Source: CAZHEV01 sp964531335 [NCBI: uncultured bacterium] | GTDB taxonomy: Bacteria; Eisenbacteria; RBG-16-71-46; CAZHEV01 | Length of the DNA stretch: 64,000 nt | Reading direction: 5' to 3' | Assembly: GCA_964531335.1 (NCBI GenBank) | Contig: CAZHEV010000003.1 | Location: 124,001-188,000 of the forward strand | In this document: one piece after another, positions 52,105-59,243 of the stretch | Layout: every line of letters starts with the position of its first letter | How positions within the stretch are numbered: the stretch's first letter is position 1 | Made by a program: the position numbers and the translations under genes | Notes under the pieces: generated by a model | The model's database searches: none | The model's input: only the letters and a program-made list of their open reading frames with translations | Told to the model about the DNA's origin: nothing

Positions 52105-52320
52105 TCAAGAGCCTCCGAATCCTATGGTGACCTTCTCGCCTTCGACTATGACCGGGACCTGCCGGCTGTTGTTGCTGTACGAGAGCATCTTGTTCATGCC
52201 CTCAGAGTCCTTGGTCACGTCTATGTACGTGAATGGCGTCTTGTTCTTCTCCAGATGCCGCCTGGCATCGGTGGTGTAAGGTCAAGTGTCCTTTCCGAAT
52301 ACCAAGACATTGTCGGGCAT
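52105..52320 (-). CDS. Glutaredoxin-like selenoprotein (in-frame UGA = Sec), Uxx-star type
   Basis: This 71-residue thioredoxin-fold protein reads M-P-D-N-V-L-V-F-G-K-D-T-(UGA)-P-Y-T-T-D-A-R-R and continues without interruption to a second TGA at 52107-52105. UGA codon 13 (52284-52282) sits exactly at the first redox position of the C-P-Y-C/T motif. The rest has the glutaredoxin hallmarks T-P-F-T-Y-I-D-V, R-Q-V-P-V-I-V (cis-Pro) and I-G-F-G-G. Related 'Uxx-star' glutaredoxin-like (seleno)proteins occur in anaerobes with either Sec or Cys here. A GGGGAGG ribosome site, a promoter at 52373-52401 and a SECIS-like hairpin after the UGA support translation. Only a genome-wide check for selA/selB/selC/selD would exclude a nonsense mutation. 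Confidence 0.82.
52251..52281 (-). promoter_or_regulatory. Candidate bacterial SECIS element
   Basis: In the mRNA, 12 bases after the UGA, GATGCC (52269-52264) and GGCATC (52259-52254) form a perfect 6-bp stem. Two more C-G pairs are possible after a bulged U, and the loop is AGGC. The loop begins 19 bases after the UGA and has a G in its second position, both within the known bacterial SECIS range for SelB binding. Confidence 0.7.
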
Positions 52321-52372
52321 CTCACACCTCCCCTGGTTCTCCCACCGGGCCGCTTCCTCGGTTTCCCCGCCA

Positions 52373-52401
52373 AGATTAACCGCGTGGGGACGTCGAGTCA
52401 A
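52373..52401 (-). promoter_or_regulatory. Predicted promoter of the selenoprotein gene
   Basis: On the minus strand, TTGACT (52401-52396), a 17-nt spacer and TAATCT (52378-52373) give a leader of about 45 bases. This argues that the UGA-containing gene is expressed. Confidence 0.6.
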
Positions 52402-52434
52402 CCGCCGATGCGCCCGGGACGGCGCGGCGTCGTC

Positions 52435-52464
52435 TTGACCGCCCGGCCGCCCGGCTGCTAGCCT
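52435..52464 (+). promoter_or_regulatory. Possible promoter of a leaderless gene
   Basis: TTGACC (52435-52440), an 18-nt spacer and TAGCCT (52459-52464) would start transcription close to 52471, which is the A of the next gene's ATG. Weak evidence. Confidence 0.3.
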
Positions 52465-52470
52465 CCGTTC

Positions 52471-52911
52471 ATGGTCTCGGTCAAAGTCATCGCCGTGCCC
52501 GATCCTCCGGCCGGGCGAGCCTCTTACGTGCACTATCCGCTTTGGTTCGTGTGCGTCAAGATATCCTGGAAGAGATTCCTTCTCTCCGACAAAGTCGCCC
52601 GCGCGTGGTTCTGTGTGGACGGGGCGAGGGGCGCCGCTTGCAGAGTGGACGGGCTTCCCGAGAACGTCCCCCGCACCCTCGCGGAAGATACGCTCTACCC
52701 GCTGGGCGTGGACCGGGAGGCCGCCTTGAGAGGGGCTATTTCATCCGCTCGATCGTGGGCCAGGGCGAAGCTCTTCTGCTGGTGGCCGCCGTTTCTCGAG
52801 GTCGAGGAGACGGCGCTCGTCTACAAGCCCTACGTCATCGAGGGCGAGAGAGGAGAGTTCGTGAAGGACCTGCTCACGGGGGAGAGGCTGAAGCTGGACA
52901 GGCGCGGATAG
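52471..52911 (+). CDS. Hypothetical protein
   Basis: This protein of 146 residues has no recognised family. It has a Trp/aromatic-rich first half (Y-P-L-W-F-V-C-V-K-I-S-W-K-R-F), an internal A-K-L-F-C-W-W-P-P-F stretch and a charged end (E-R-G-E-F-V-K-D-L-L-T-G-E-R-L-K-L). There is no signal peptide or membrane helix. No ribosome site precedes the ATG, but the predicted -10 box is placed so that the transcript could begin at the ATG. It is divergent from the selenoprotein gene and convergent with the HD-GYP regulator, ending nine bases before it. Alternative frames here are open too, so the call rests mainly on position and composition. Confidence 0.5.
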   Translation: MVSVKVIAVPDPPAGRASYVHYPLWFVCVKISWKRFLLSDKVARAWFCVDGARGAACRVDGLPENVPRTLAEDTLYPLGVDREAALRGAISSARSWARAKLFCWWPPFLEVEETALVYKPYVIEGERGEFVKDLLTGERLKLDRRG

Positions 52912-52919
52912 GGGGAGTT

Positions 52920-53957
52920 TTAAGTTTCGGCCCCCACGAGAGTCTCGGCCTTCTCGGATGGATCGCGATGGCGTGCGGCGATCTTCTTGAAACTCTCCTC
53001 CGAGTCCAAGAAGCCCTGCACGACGTCGGGATCGAAGTGTTTCCCGCAGTCCTCGACTATGATCCCCCGGGCCAGGTCATGGTCGCACGCGGCCTTGTAC
53101 ACCCTCTTGGACGTGATGGCGTCATAGACGTCTGCGAGGCCGACTATCCTTGCGCAGAGGGGGATGTCATCACCCTTTAGGCCTTTCGGATAGCCTTTGC
53201 CGTCGAAGCGCTCGTGGTGGTACATGGCTATGTCGGCCGCGGATCTCAGGTACGCGACGCCGGAGCATTCTCTGGCTGCCCCCTCGAGCGTTTGGCCGCC
53301 GATGACCGAGTGACGCTTCATCACCTGGAACTCCTCGTCGGACAGCCGTCCCGGCTTGAGCAGTATGTAATCGGGAATGCCGACCTTGCCTATGTCATGC
53401 AGCGGAGAGGTCAGATAGAGGTCCGAAATGTACTCTGAGGTCAGAATCCGGCTGTAACGGTCGCCCTTGCGCATTGCGGTGGCGATCAGCCTGGTGTATT
53501 CACGGATGCGTTCGAGATGCTCACCGGTCTCCGGGTCTCTGGACTCGGCGAGCTTGGCCAGGGCGAAGATCGCCACGTGCCGCGTCTCCAAGGCTAGAAT
53601 GCGTTTGCCCGTCGCCACCCTGACGGCGAGCTCGGGAGGGTCGAAGGGCTTGGTCAGGAACTCATCCGCCCCGGCGGACAGACCCTCTACTACGCTGTTC
53701 GCGTCCCTCCTTGCGGTAACAAGGATAACGTAGGTGTACCAGGGAAGCCCCGCTGAGCGCAGATGCCTGCAAAACTCCAGCCCGTCCATGACCGGCATCA
53801 TCCAGTCGAGCACCACCATTCTAATTGCGTGCTCCTTGAGCTTCCTGAGGCCCTCCTCGCCGTCCGAGGCCGTCACCACTTCGTGATTGTCCCGCTCAAG
53901 CATCGATGCCATCAACTGGCGGTTTATGTCATCGTCTTCGACTACCAGGACTCGCAT
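52920..53957 (-). CDS. Response regulator with HD-GYP c-di-GMP phosphodiesterase domain
   Basis: This protein of 345 residues has a receiver domain at about 1-120 with V-V-E-D-D-D, D-W-M-M-P as phosphorylation site and L-T-K-P-F, then an HD-GYP domain. The latter has H-L-E-R-I-R-E-Y-T, the H-D-I-G-K metal site, H-H-E-R-F-D-G-K-G-Y-P and R-I-V-G-L-A-D-V-Y-D-A, all key residues of active cyclic di-GMP phosphodiesterases. It should lower c-di-GMP when phosphorylated. An Hpt protein gene lies 30 bases upstream and is probably cotranscribed. No histidine kinase is adjacent, so the phosphate source is encoded elsewhere. Confidence 0.93.
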   Translation of the reverse strand: MRVLVVEDDDINRQLMASMLERDNHEVVTASDGEEGLRKLKEHAIRMVVLDWMMPVMDGLEFCRHLRSAGLPWYTYVILVTARRDANSVVEGLSAGADEFLTKPFDPPELAVRVATGKRILALETRHVAIFALAKLAESRDPETGEHLERIREYTRLIATAMRKGDRYSRILTSEYISDLYLTSPLHDIGKVGIPDYILLKPGRLSDEEFQVMKRHSVIGGQTLEGAARECSGVAYLRSAADIAMYHHERFDGKGYPKGLKGDDIPLCARIVGLADVYDAITSKRVYKAACDHDLARGIIVEDCGKHFDPDVVQGFLDSEESFKKIAARHRDPSEKAETLVGAET

Positions 53958-53987
53958 TTCGCCCCTTCGTGACTGCGTCGGAGCCGG

Positions 53988-54389
53988 TCAGGCTGCTTCC
54001 GAACGCGTCATCGCGCCGGCGGCCGCCTCTTCGAAACGGCCCGCCTCGATTCTCAGTTTTTCGACGTAATGCGGCGCCAGGGCCACGTTGCCTGTCGCAC
54101 AGGCGTCCTCCAGAGCGGCGGCGGCCTCGCGGAGAGAAGTTGCCGCGAGGTTGGCCGCGGTGCCCTTCAGCCTGTGCGCCAGCTCGCCCAGAGACCGGAA
54201 GTCCTCCCGGGCGAGCGGCCCAGCCATATTATCGATCTCATCGCGCAACCGCGCTCTGAAAGCCGTCACCAACCGCGCCGCGAGCCCCGCGTCACCTCCG
54301 CAACGAAAGAGAAGCTCATGGTATCCGAACACTCGCCCCTGATCGGCGAAGGCGCCCTTGTCAGCCATGACCTGTGCCGTTCCCTCCAT
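53988..54389 (-). CDS. Hpt-domain phosphotransfer protein
   Basis: This all-helical protein of 133 residues carries the Hpt signature E-L-A-H-R-L-K-G-T-A-A-N-L, in which the His relays phosphate between response regulators. D-F-R-S-L-G before it and A-A-A-A-L-E-D-A-C after it are typical of Hpt bundles. It probably passes phosphate from an unlinked hybrid kinase to the HD-GYP regulator downstream. The start is uncertain: ATG 54389 has GGGGG immediately before it and ATG 54368 is a second choice. The 165-base gap to the symporter gene upstream holds no gene I can support. Confidence 0.85.
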   Translation of the reverse strand: MEGTAQVMADKGAFADQGRVFGYHELLFRCGGDAGLAARLVTAFRARLRDEIDNMAGPLAREDFRSLGELAHRLKGTAANLAATSLREAAAALEDACATGNVALAPHYVEKLRIEAGRFEEAAAGAMTRSEAA

Positions 54390-54554
54390 CCCCCGCGGCG
54401 GCCGGCTCGTGCCGGTCCGGTCGCAGGCATCACGAGTCGGAATGCACCTAAAGCATCACTACGGCATCCGAAGACGCCGAAACCCAAGTAGGTTATTTGA
54501 ATTCTTTGATCGGCATTCCAGCCGGGTTTGTTTAGTAATAATGGCGGCGCGGAC

Positions 54555-56153
54555 TTATCCGCCTCGTGGGTGGGGGAGTGGATCGATCCTGGCCCGCGAT
54601 CCGCCCAGCACGAAATCGCTCACAAGCTCAATGGAGGTCCTGTGCGGGCCGCGGGTGGAGCCGCGCCTTGCGCCGAGGGGGCGGCCGGCTGAGGAGGCCT
54701 TCTCCCGGACGTGACTGTCGGGAGGGGTAGTGACCAGACTCACCAAGTAGACTGCGGCGAGGCTGACCAAGAAGGCGGGAACGAGCTCGTAGAGCGCCGC
54801 CTTGAGCGGTGGAATATAGTGCCATGCTAGAACGGTGGCGGCGCCCGCTATTATGCCCGAGTAGGCCCCGGCCCGCGTCACGCGTCCCCAGTAAAGGGAC
54901 AAGATCAAGAGCGGACCGAAGCTGGCGCCCAGTCCGCCCCAGGCGAACAGCACCAGCCAGAAAACAAGACCCCCGGAGTCGTTGGGGTCCTGGCCCAGGG
55001 CAACGAACAGCGCGACGACGCCGACGGCTATGGTCGCGATCCTGCTGAAGCGAACCAGGTTCCGCTCGGACACGTCCCTCTTGAAGAGCTTGTGGTAGAA
55101 GTCCTGGACAACGGAAGCGGTGGCCACCAACAACATCGAGTCCGCCGTCGACATCATGGCGGCCATGGCGGCCGCGATCATCGTGCCGGCCAACCAGGCC
55201 GGGAGGACCTGGATCGCCAGTAACGGCATGACCCGCTCGGGGTCGCCGGGGTCCTCGGACAGGAGGGCACGCGCGGTCAGGCCCACCAGCACCGCGCCGT
55301 AGAGAGAAAGCAGTGACCAGACGACCGTTATCAATGCCCCCTTCCTTACGTCCCTGGGCCTTCTTATCGCCATGAACCTGGTGAGCACGTGAGGCTGTCC
55401 CGGGTAGCCCAAACCTATTCCGAGGGCTCCTATTATCATGGCGAACAACGGAAACCCGGAGCTGCCGCCGGACATTGTTATGAAGTCCTCTCCCAGGGTC
55501 TCGGTCAGTATCGCTATCATCTCTTCGAACCCGCCGATGTTGATGATGGCCACCACGGGGAGCGCGACAAGCGCGCCCACCATGAGCATGCCTTGGATCA
55601 AGTCGGTCCACGCGACGGCGAAAAGTCCGCCCATCATCGTGTAGAAAAGTATGACCGCCGCGCCTATCAACACGCCCTGGAGATAGGAGATATCAAACGC
55701 CGTGGATAGAGCCTTTCCGGAGGCCACGAACTGCGCCGCCACGTAAGCGGTCATGAAAGTCGTGATGATCAGCGCCGAGATGATGCGGAGGCCGTGGCTG
55801 CGCTCGTCGGCGAAGCGCGCTTCGAGATAGTCCGGAATAGTAACCGAGCCGAAGACCTCCGTGATGCGCCGGAGCCGCCGGGCCACCATCGTCCAGTTGA
55901 AGAACGTGCCGCCGACCACTCCCAGGGAGACCCAGAAAGCGGAGAAGCCGGCCGCGAAGGCCTGGCCCGGCAAGCCTATGAGAAGCCAGCCGCTCTCGCT
56001 GCTGGCCTTGGCGCTGATGGCGGCCACCCAGGGCCCCAGCCTCCTCCCGGCCAGAACGAAATCGGCCAGCGTCCTGGTCAGGCGCCACGTTATGATCCCC
56101 ACGAGTACGAGAATGACCAGGTATACGACGAAGGCGATCAGAAGTGAGCCCAC
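54555..56153 (-). CDS. Sodium:solute symporter (SSS family, PutP-like)
   Basis: This inner-membrane Na+-coupled transporter of 532 residues has about 13 hydrophobic helices. Family features are S-A-K-A-S-S-E-S-G-W-L near TM2, F-N-W-T-M-V-A-R-R-L-R-R, T-I-P-D-Y-L-E-A-R-F, G-G-L-F-A-V-A-W-T-D and M-M-S-T-A-D-S-M-L-L (the Na2-site Ser/Thr helix). The likely substrate is proline or a similar small organic solute; it cannot be fixed by eye. A disordered basic tail follows the last helix. The start is GTG at 56153, directly abutting the stop of a 37-residue membrane protein gene. The pair shares a promoter at 56301. Confidence 0.93.
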   Translation of the reverse strand: MGSLLIAFVVYLVILVLVGIITWRLTRTLADFVLAGRRLGPWVAAISAKASSESGWLLIGLPGQAFAAGFSAFWVSLGVVGGTFFNWTMVARRLRRITEVFGSVTIPDYLEARFADERSHGLRIISALIITTFMTAYVAAQFVASGKALSTAFDISYLQGVLIGAAVILFYTMMGGLFAVAWTDLIQGMLMVGALVALPVVAIINIGGFEEMIAILTETLGEDFITMSGGSSGFPLFAMIIGALGIGLGYPGQPHVLTRFMAIRRPRDVRKGALITVVWSLLSLYGAVLVGLTARALLSEDPGDPERVMPLLAIQVLPAWLAGTMIAAAMAAMMSTADSMLLVATASVVQDFYHKLFKRDVSERNLVRFSRIATIAVGVVALFVALGQDPNDSGGLVFWLVLFAWGGLGASFGPLLILSLYWGRVTRAGAYSGIIAGAATVLAWHYIPPLKAALYELVPAFLVSLAAVYLVSLVTTPPDSHVREKASSAGRPLGARRGSTRGPHRTSIELVSDFVLGGSRARIDPLPHPRGG

Positions 56154-56267
56154 CTACTCGCCCTCCTCCTTACCCGCCTTGAAATAGAAATAGATGATGG
56201 CCAGAAGAAAAGCGGCCGGAGGAACCAGCAGGACGGCCCAGGTGGCGTGAGGAACTCCTAAGAACAA
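56154..56267 (-). CDS. Symporter small accessory protein
   Basis: This 37-residue single-helix membrane protein reads M-F-L-G-V-P-H-A-T-W-A-V-L-L-V-P-P-A-A-F, continues L-L-A-I-I-Y-F-Y-F and ends in a charged K-A-G-K-E-E-G-E. Start is TTG at 56267, with AAAGGAG six bases upstream. Its TAG is immediately followed by the GTG of the symporter. Tiny proteins of this build are known upstream of some SSS transporters and are thought to be subunits. It would be missed by minimum-length gene callers. Confidence 0.75.
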   Translation of the reverse strand: MFLGVPHATWAVLLVPPAAFLLAIIYFYFKAGKEEGE

Positions 56268-56300
56268 GAGACGCTCCTTTCACTGCGACGGCGACACAGA

Positions 56301-56329
56301 ATCTTAGTCAGCCCCGTCGCTCGTGTCAA
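56301..56329 (-). promoter_or_regulatory. Predicted promoter of the symporter operon
   Basis: On the minus strand, a perfect TTGACA (56329-56324), a 17-nt spacer and TAAGAT (56306-56301) lie about 35 bases before the TTG start. The remaining 56330-56528 shows no gene. Confidence 0.65.
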
Positions 56330-56528
56330 TGGACGCCTTCTTGGAGGTCGCTGTCCCGTACGCGATCGGTCGCGACGGGAGATGGTAAGCCTCCGGCAGC
56401 GCCCCTTCGGAGGGAGCGTTCAAAGATCCACCGGCGAAGCCGCCTGGCTCCCCGAGCCGATCAGGAGCGCAAGTGCGCACGCGGTGCGCCGGCATTTCGA
56501 TCGACAGGCCGGCGCGGTCCCTGTACCA

Positions 56529-56556
56529 TTAGCTCCCGCCGAAAGATTCATATAGA
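56529..56556 (+). promoter_or_regulatory. Possible nth promoter
   Basis: TTAGCT (56529-56534), a 16-nt spacer and TATAGA (56551-56556) lie 31 bases before the GTG start. The -35 box is weak. Confidence 0.35.
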
Positions 56557-56587
56557 AGGATGAAGACCGCGCAAGATAGGGGGAGCC

Positions 56588-57274
56588 GTGGCGCGCCGCC
56601 GCCCGCCGATCAGGGCCATAATCACACGCCTGGAGAGGGAGTATCCCGGCTCCAGGATAGCCCTTCGCTACAGGAACCCCTTGGAGCTGCTCGTTGCCAC
56701 TATTCTCGCCGCGCAGTGCACCGATGAGCGGGTGAATCAGGTGACCAAGACTCTATTCGCCAAGTACAAGGCTCCGGAGGACTACGCCGAGGCGCCCATC
56801 GGAGATTTGATGGAAATAGTGAGGCCCACCGGGTTCTTCAGGAACAAGTCGAAGAGTATCCAGGCGGCGGCTAGAAAGATAGTGGATGAGCACGGCGGAA
56901 AGGTCCCCGACAACATGGTCGACCTGACCGGGCTGCCGGGGGTCGCGCGCAAGACCGCAAACATCGTGCTGGGAGACGCCTTCGGCGTATCAGAGGGCAT
57001 CGCCGTGGACACGCATATGCTGAGGCTGTCGAGCCGCCTGGGGCTGACCTCGGAGAAAGACCCCGTGAAGGTCGAGAAGGACCTGTGCGCTCTAGTGCCC
57101 AGGCGCAAGTGGATCCACTTCCCCCACCTAACAGCCGATCATGGGCGCGCGGTGTGCAAGGCCAGGAAGCCTCTGTGCGACGCCTGCGCGCTCGCCGATA
57201 TCTGCCCCTCGCGCGCCGTCTTCCAGAAGGAGGCCAAAGCCGGGGCGAAGGCGGCCGGCCGGAAGATCAAATGA
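56588..57274 (+). CDS. nth: Endonuclease III
   Basis: This base-excision DNA glycosylase/AP lyase of 228 residues acts on oxidised pyrimidines. The helix-hairpin-helix L-P-G-V-A-R-K122-T-A holds the catalytic Lys, and D141 (V-D-T-H) is the catalytic Asp. The [4Fe-4S] loop is C190-x6-C197-x2-C200-x5-C206. The start is GTG at 56588, with GGGGGAG just upstream. The C-terminus carries an extra Lys/Ala-rich tail. Its last 8 bases overlap the end of the convergent M29-like gene. Endonuclease V is encoded about 1.2 kb away. Confidence 0.95.
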   Translation: MARRRPPIRAIITRLEREYPGSRIALRYRNPLELLVATILAAQCTDERVNQVTKTLFAKYKAPEDYAEAPIGDLMEIVRPTGFFRNKSKSIQAAARKIVDEHGGKVPDNMVDLTGLPGVARKTANIVLGDAFGVSEGIAVDTHMLRLSSRLGLTSEKDPVKVEKDLCALVPRRKWIHFPHLTADHGRAVCKARKPLCDACALADICPSRAVFQKEAKAGAKAAGRKIK

Positions 57275-58211
57275 CAAGCCGGCCGGCATCGAGAATCGTC
57301 TTGCCGTCGATCGTAAGGGTCGGATTCAGCAGAACCCCGTCGAGATGACTCTGGACGCGCACCTTCCCCCCCATGGAGGCATTGTCTCCTATGGCCACGT
57401 GCACCGTCCCGAGGACCTTTTCGTCCTCGAGGACCAGGCCGGTCACCTTGGCCTTGTAGTTTGTGCCCACGCCCAGCTCGGCTATGTTGAGGGCCGGCTT
57501 GCCGAAAGGCTTGGTGATCTTCTTCAGGGTCGATGCCTGCGGGCCTCCCGAGATCTTCGTCACGTAGCCCTTTGTGACCTCCAGAATCAGGGGCCGCGGC
57601 AACAGGCCTATTCCCGCCATCGAGCCGTCGATAACGAGCATGCCCTCCGTCTTGCCCTCGAGCGGCGCCAGGTACGCCTCGCCCGCCGGAAGATTGGTGT
57701 ACTCGCCCTTCTTGTGTGTCAGTCCCGTGTCCTCGCTGGCCTTCCGGCCCGAGATGTCCATGGTCAGGTCCGTGCCGGTCGGCGTGATCACGTGGGCCGT
57801 CCTGGCCTTGGTGAGTATGCGGACCAGCTTTCGCGTAAGGACCGCGATTTTCTTGTAATCCGCGGAAAGCGTCCGGCTCATGCTGTCCTCGGTGATGCCG
57901 GGAAGTGTCGCTATTCTGGCCCCTTTCTTACACGCGTCCCGTCGGGCGGCCGTGTGGGTGAGCGACTTGCTGGTAGGCGCAAACACCACGTCGACTGATG
58001 CCATGAGCTTCGCCACGGGCGGAGGAGGTTCCTCTCCATTTGTCTTTCGCGGCGTTATCTCGATCATCATCGCTTCCTTCGCGACCTTCGCGGCTTCCTC
58101 CCACAGGGCCATCCCGACCCCCCGGCAAGGCTCATCGGTGATGACAAGCACCGTCTCGGACTTTTTCACTTTCATACATTGCTTGATCGCTACTGATGCC
58201 GCTCTTTGCAT
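57267..58211 (-). CDS. M29-like aminopeptidase family protein
   Basis: This protein of 314 residues resembles the M29/NicX-like metalloenzyme group (leucyl aminopeptidase T, COG2309). Candidate metal ligands are E178 (L-P-A-G-E-A-Y), E245 (A-E-L-G-V-G-T-N), H271 (G-T-V-H-V-A-I-G-D-N) with D276, and H289/D291 (S-H-L-D-G-V). The order and spacing follow that family, whose members are aminopeptidases or ring-cleaving dioxygenases, so the exact reaction is open. GGAGG lies seven bases before the ATG. It is a single gene with its own predicted promoter. Confidence 0.83.
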   Translation of the reverse strand: MQRAASVAIKQCMKVKKSETVLVITDEPCRGVGMALWEEAAKVAKEAMMIEITPRKTNGEEPPPPVAKLMASVDVVFAPTSKSLTHTAARRDACKKGARIATLPGITEDSMSRTLSADYKKIAVLTRKLVRILTKARTAHVITPTGTDLTMDISGRKASEDTGLTHKKGEYTNLPAGEAYLAPLEGKTEGMLVIDGSMAGIGLLPRPLILEVTKGYVTKISGGPQASTLKKITKPFGKPALNIAELGVGTNYKAKVTGLVLEDEKVLGTVHVAIGDNASMGGKVRVQSHLDGVLLNPTLTIDGKTILDAGRLVI

Positions 58212-58316
58212 TATCGAACCTCCGTTTGATTCCGCTGGTCAAGAAGCCGCGCCCCGGTGCGCCGATTCCTTTCTCTTGGAGCGGTGAGGCGCGGTTGGTT
58301 TCTTTAGGTATATAGA

Positions 58317-58345
58317 ATAGAATGCGCCGGCAGGCGTCATGTCAA
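58317..58345 (-). promoter_or_regulatory. Predicted promoter of the M29-like gene
   Basis: On the minus strand, a perfect TTGACA (58345-58340), a 17-nt spacer and TTCTAT (58322-58317) lie about 105 bases before the ATG. Confidence 0.45.
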
Positions 58346-58504
58346 GTGGAAACGGCGACTCCGGGCCCGGCGCGTCCGTTGGCGTGCCTCGCGCTGGCCC
58401 TTTCTTGACCGTGCGGGAGCCCTATTGATAGACTGGCGTGAGCTGATTTCAGAGGCATGCTCGCATGATAACCGGGGCGTTGCGAAGCGGGGAATAGGGA
58501 TATC

Positions 58505-59173
58505 TTGAGGGTACGACGACTGCATAGCTGGGAAGTGACTCCCCGGGCCGCGCGCGAGATACAGGAGCGCCTGCGCTCGAAGGTCACCGACTCGTGGGAC
58601 GGCCGTGGGATCGAGATAGTGGTGGGAACCGATGTTTCCTATCCCTCGAAGAACCGTGTGCTCGCCGCGGCGGTCGCGGTCTCCTATCCGCGGCTCAAGG
58701 TGATCGAGACCGTGGTCGAGAAGGGAAGATGCACGTTCCCGTACGTCCCAGGTCTGCTCTCCTTCAGAGAGATCCCGGTGTTGGCCGGGGCGCTCGAGGC
58801 CATGAAGACCGCCCCGGACGTCATACTTTGCGACGGGCAGGGCATGGCGCATCCCCGAGCAATGGGCTTGGCGTGCCACTTGGGGCTGGTGATGGACAGG
58901 CCGACGATAGGGTGCGCCAAGTCGCGGCTTTACGGCGAGTTCGATCCTCCCGCGCCGAAAAAGGGGAGCCGGTCGCCTCTTAGAGACAAGGCCGGGGAGA
59001 CGGTGGGTGTCGCCCTGCGTACCAGGGACAATGTATCGCCGGTCTTTGTCTCCGTGGGGCACAAGATAGACCTCACAAAATCGATAAGGGTGGTCTTGAC
59101 CTGCTCGCCCAAGTACAGGATTCCGGAGCCGTTGAGGATGGCGCACAAGCTCGCGGGCGGAGAGCCGGTGTGA
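58505..59173 (+). CDS. nfi: Endonuclease V
   Basis: This deoxyinosine-specific repair nuclease of 222 residues has the RNase H-like catalytic acids D43 (G-T-D-V-S-Y-P), E89 (S-F-R-E-I-P) and D110 (I-L-C-D-G-Q-G-M-A-H-P-R), the wedge residue Y80 (F-P-Y-V-P-G-L-L) and a C-terminal G-H-K-I-D-L. This numbering is almost identical to that of the E. coli enzyme for E89 and D110. Start is TTG at 58505 with a weak GGGA ribosome site. It is a single gene between divergent and convergent neighbours, 70 bases from the subtilase stop. Confidence 0.93.
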   Translation: MRVRRLHSWEVTPRAAREIQERLRSKVTDSWDGRGIEIVVGTDVSYPSKNRVLAAAVAVSYPRLKVIETVVEKGRCTFPYVPGLLSFREIPVLAGALEAMKTAPDVILCDGQGMAHPRAMGLACHLGLVMDRPTIGCAKSRLYGEFDPPAPKKGSRSPLRDKAGETVGVALRTRDNVSPVFVSVGHKIDLTKSIRVVLTCSPKYRIPEPLRMAHKLAGGEPV

Positions 59174-59243
59174 CCGACCCTCCGCCGGAGCGGACATTCA
59201 ATGTGACCTTGACGCCGGGGCGATCGAGGGAGGATCCCGGGCG

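Noticed and set aside
52105-52320. Reading the glutaredoxin-like gene as a simple pseudogene
   Set aside because: The only interruption is a UGA at the redox Cys position. The rest is intact and a SECIS-like hairpin and promoter are present, so recoding is more likely than decay.
52542-53180. Plus-strand frame overlapping the HD-GYP gene
   Set aside because: It is antisense to a well-supported response regulator for much of its length and has no domain match.
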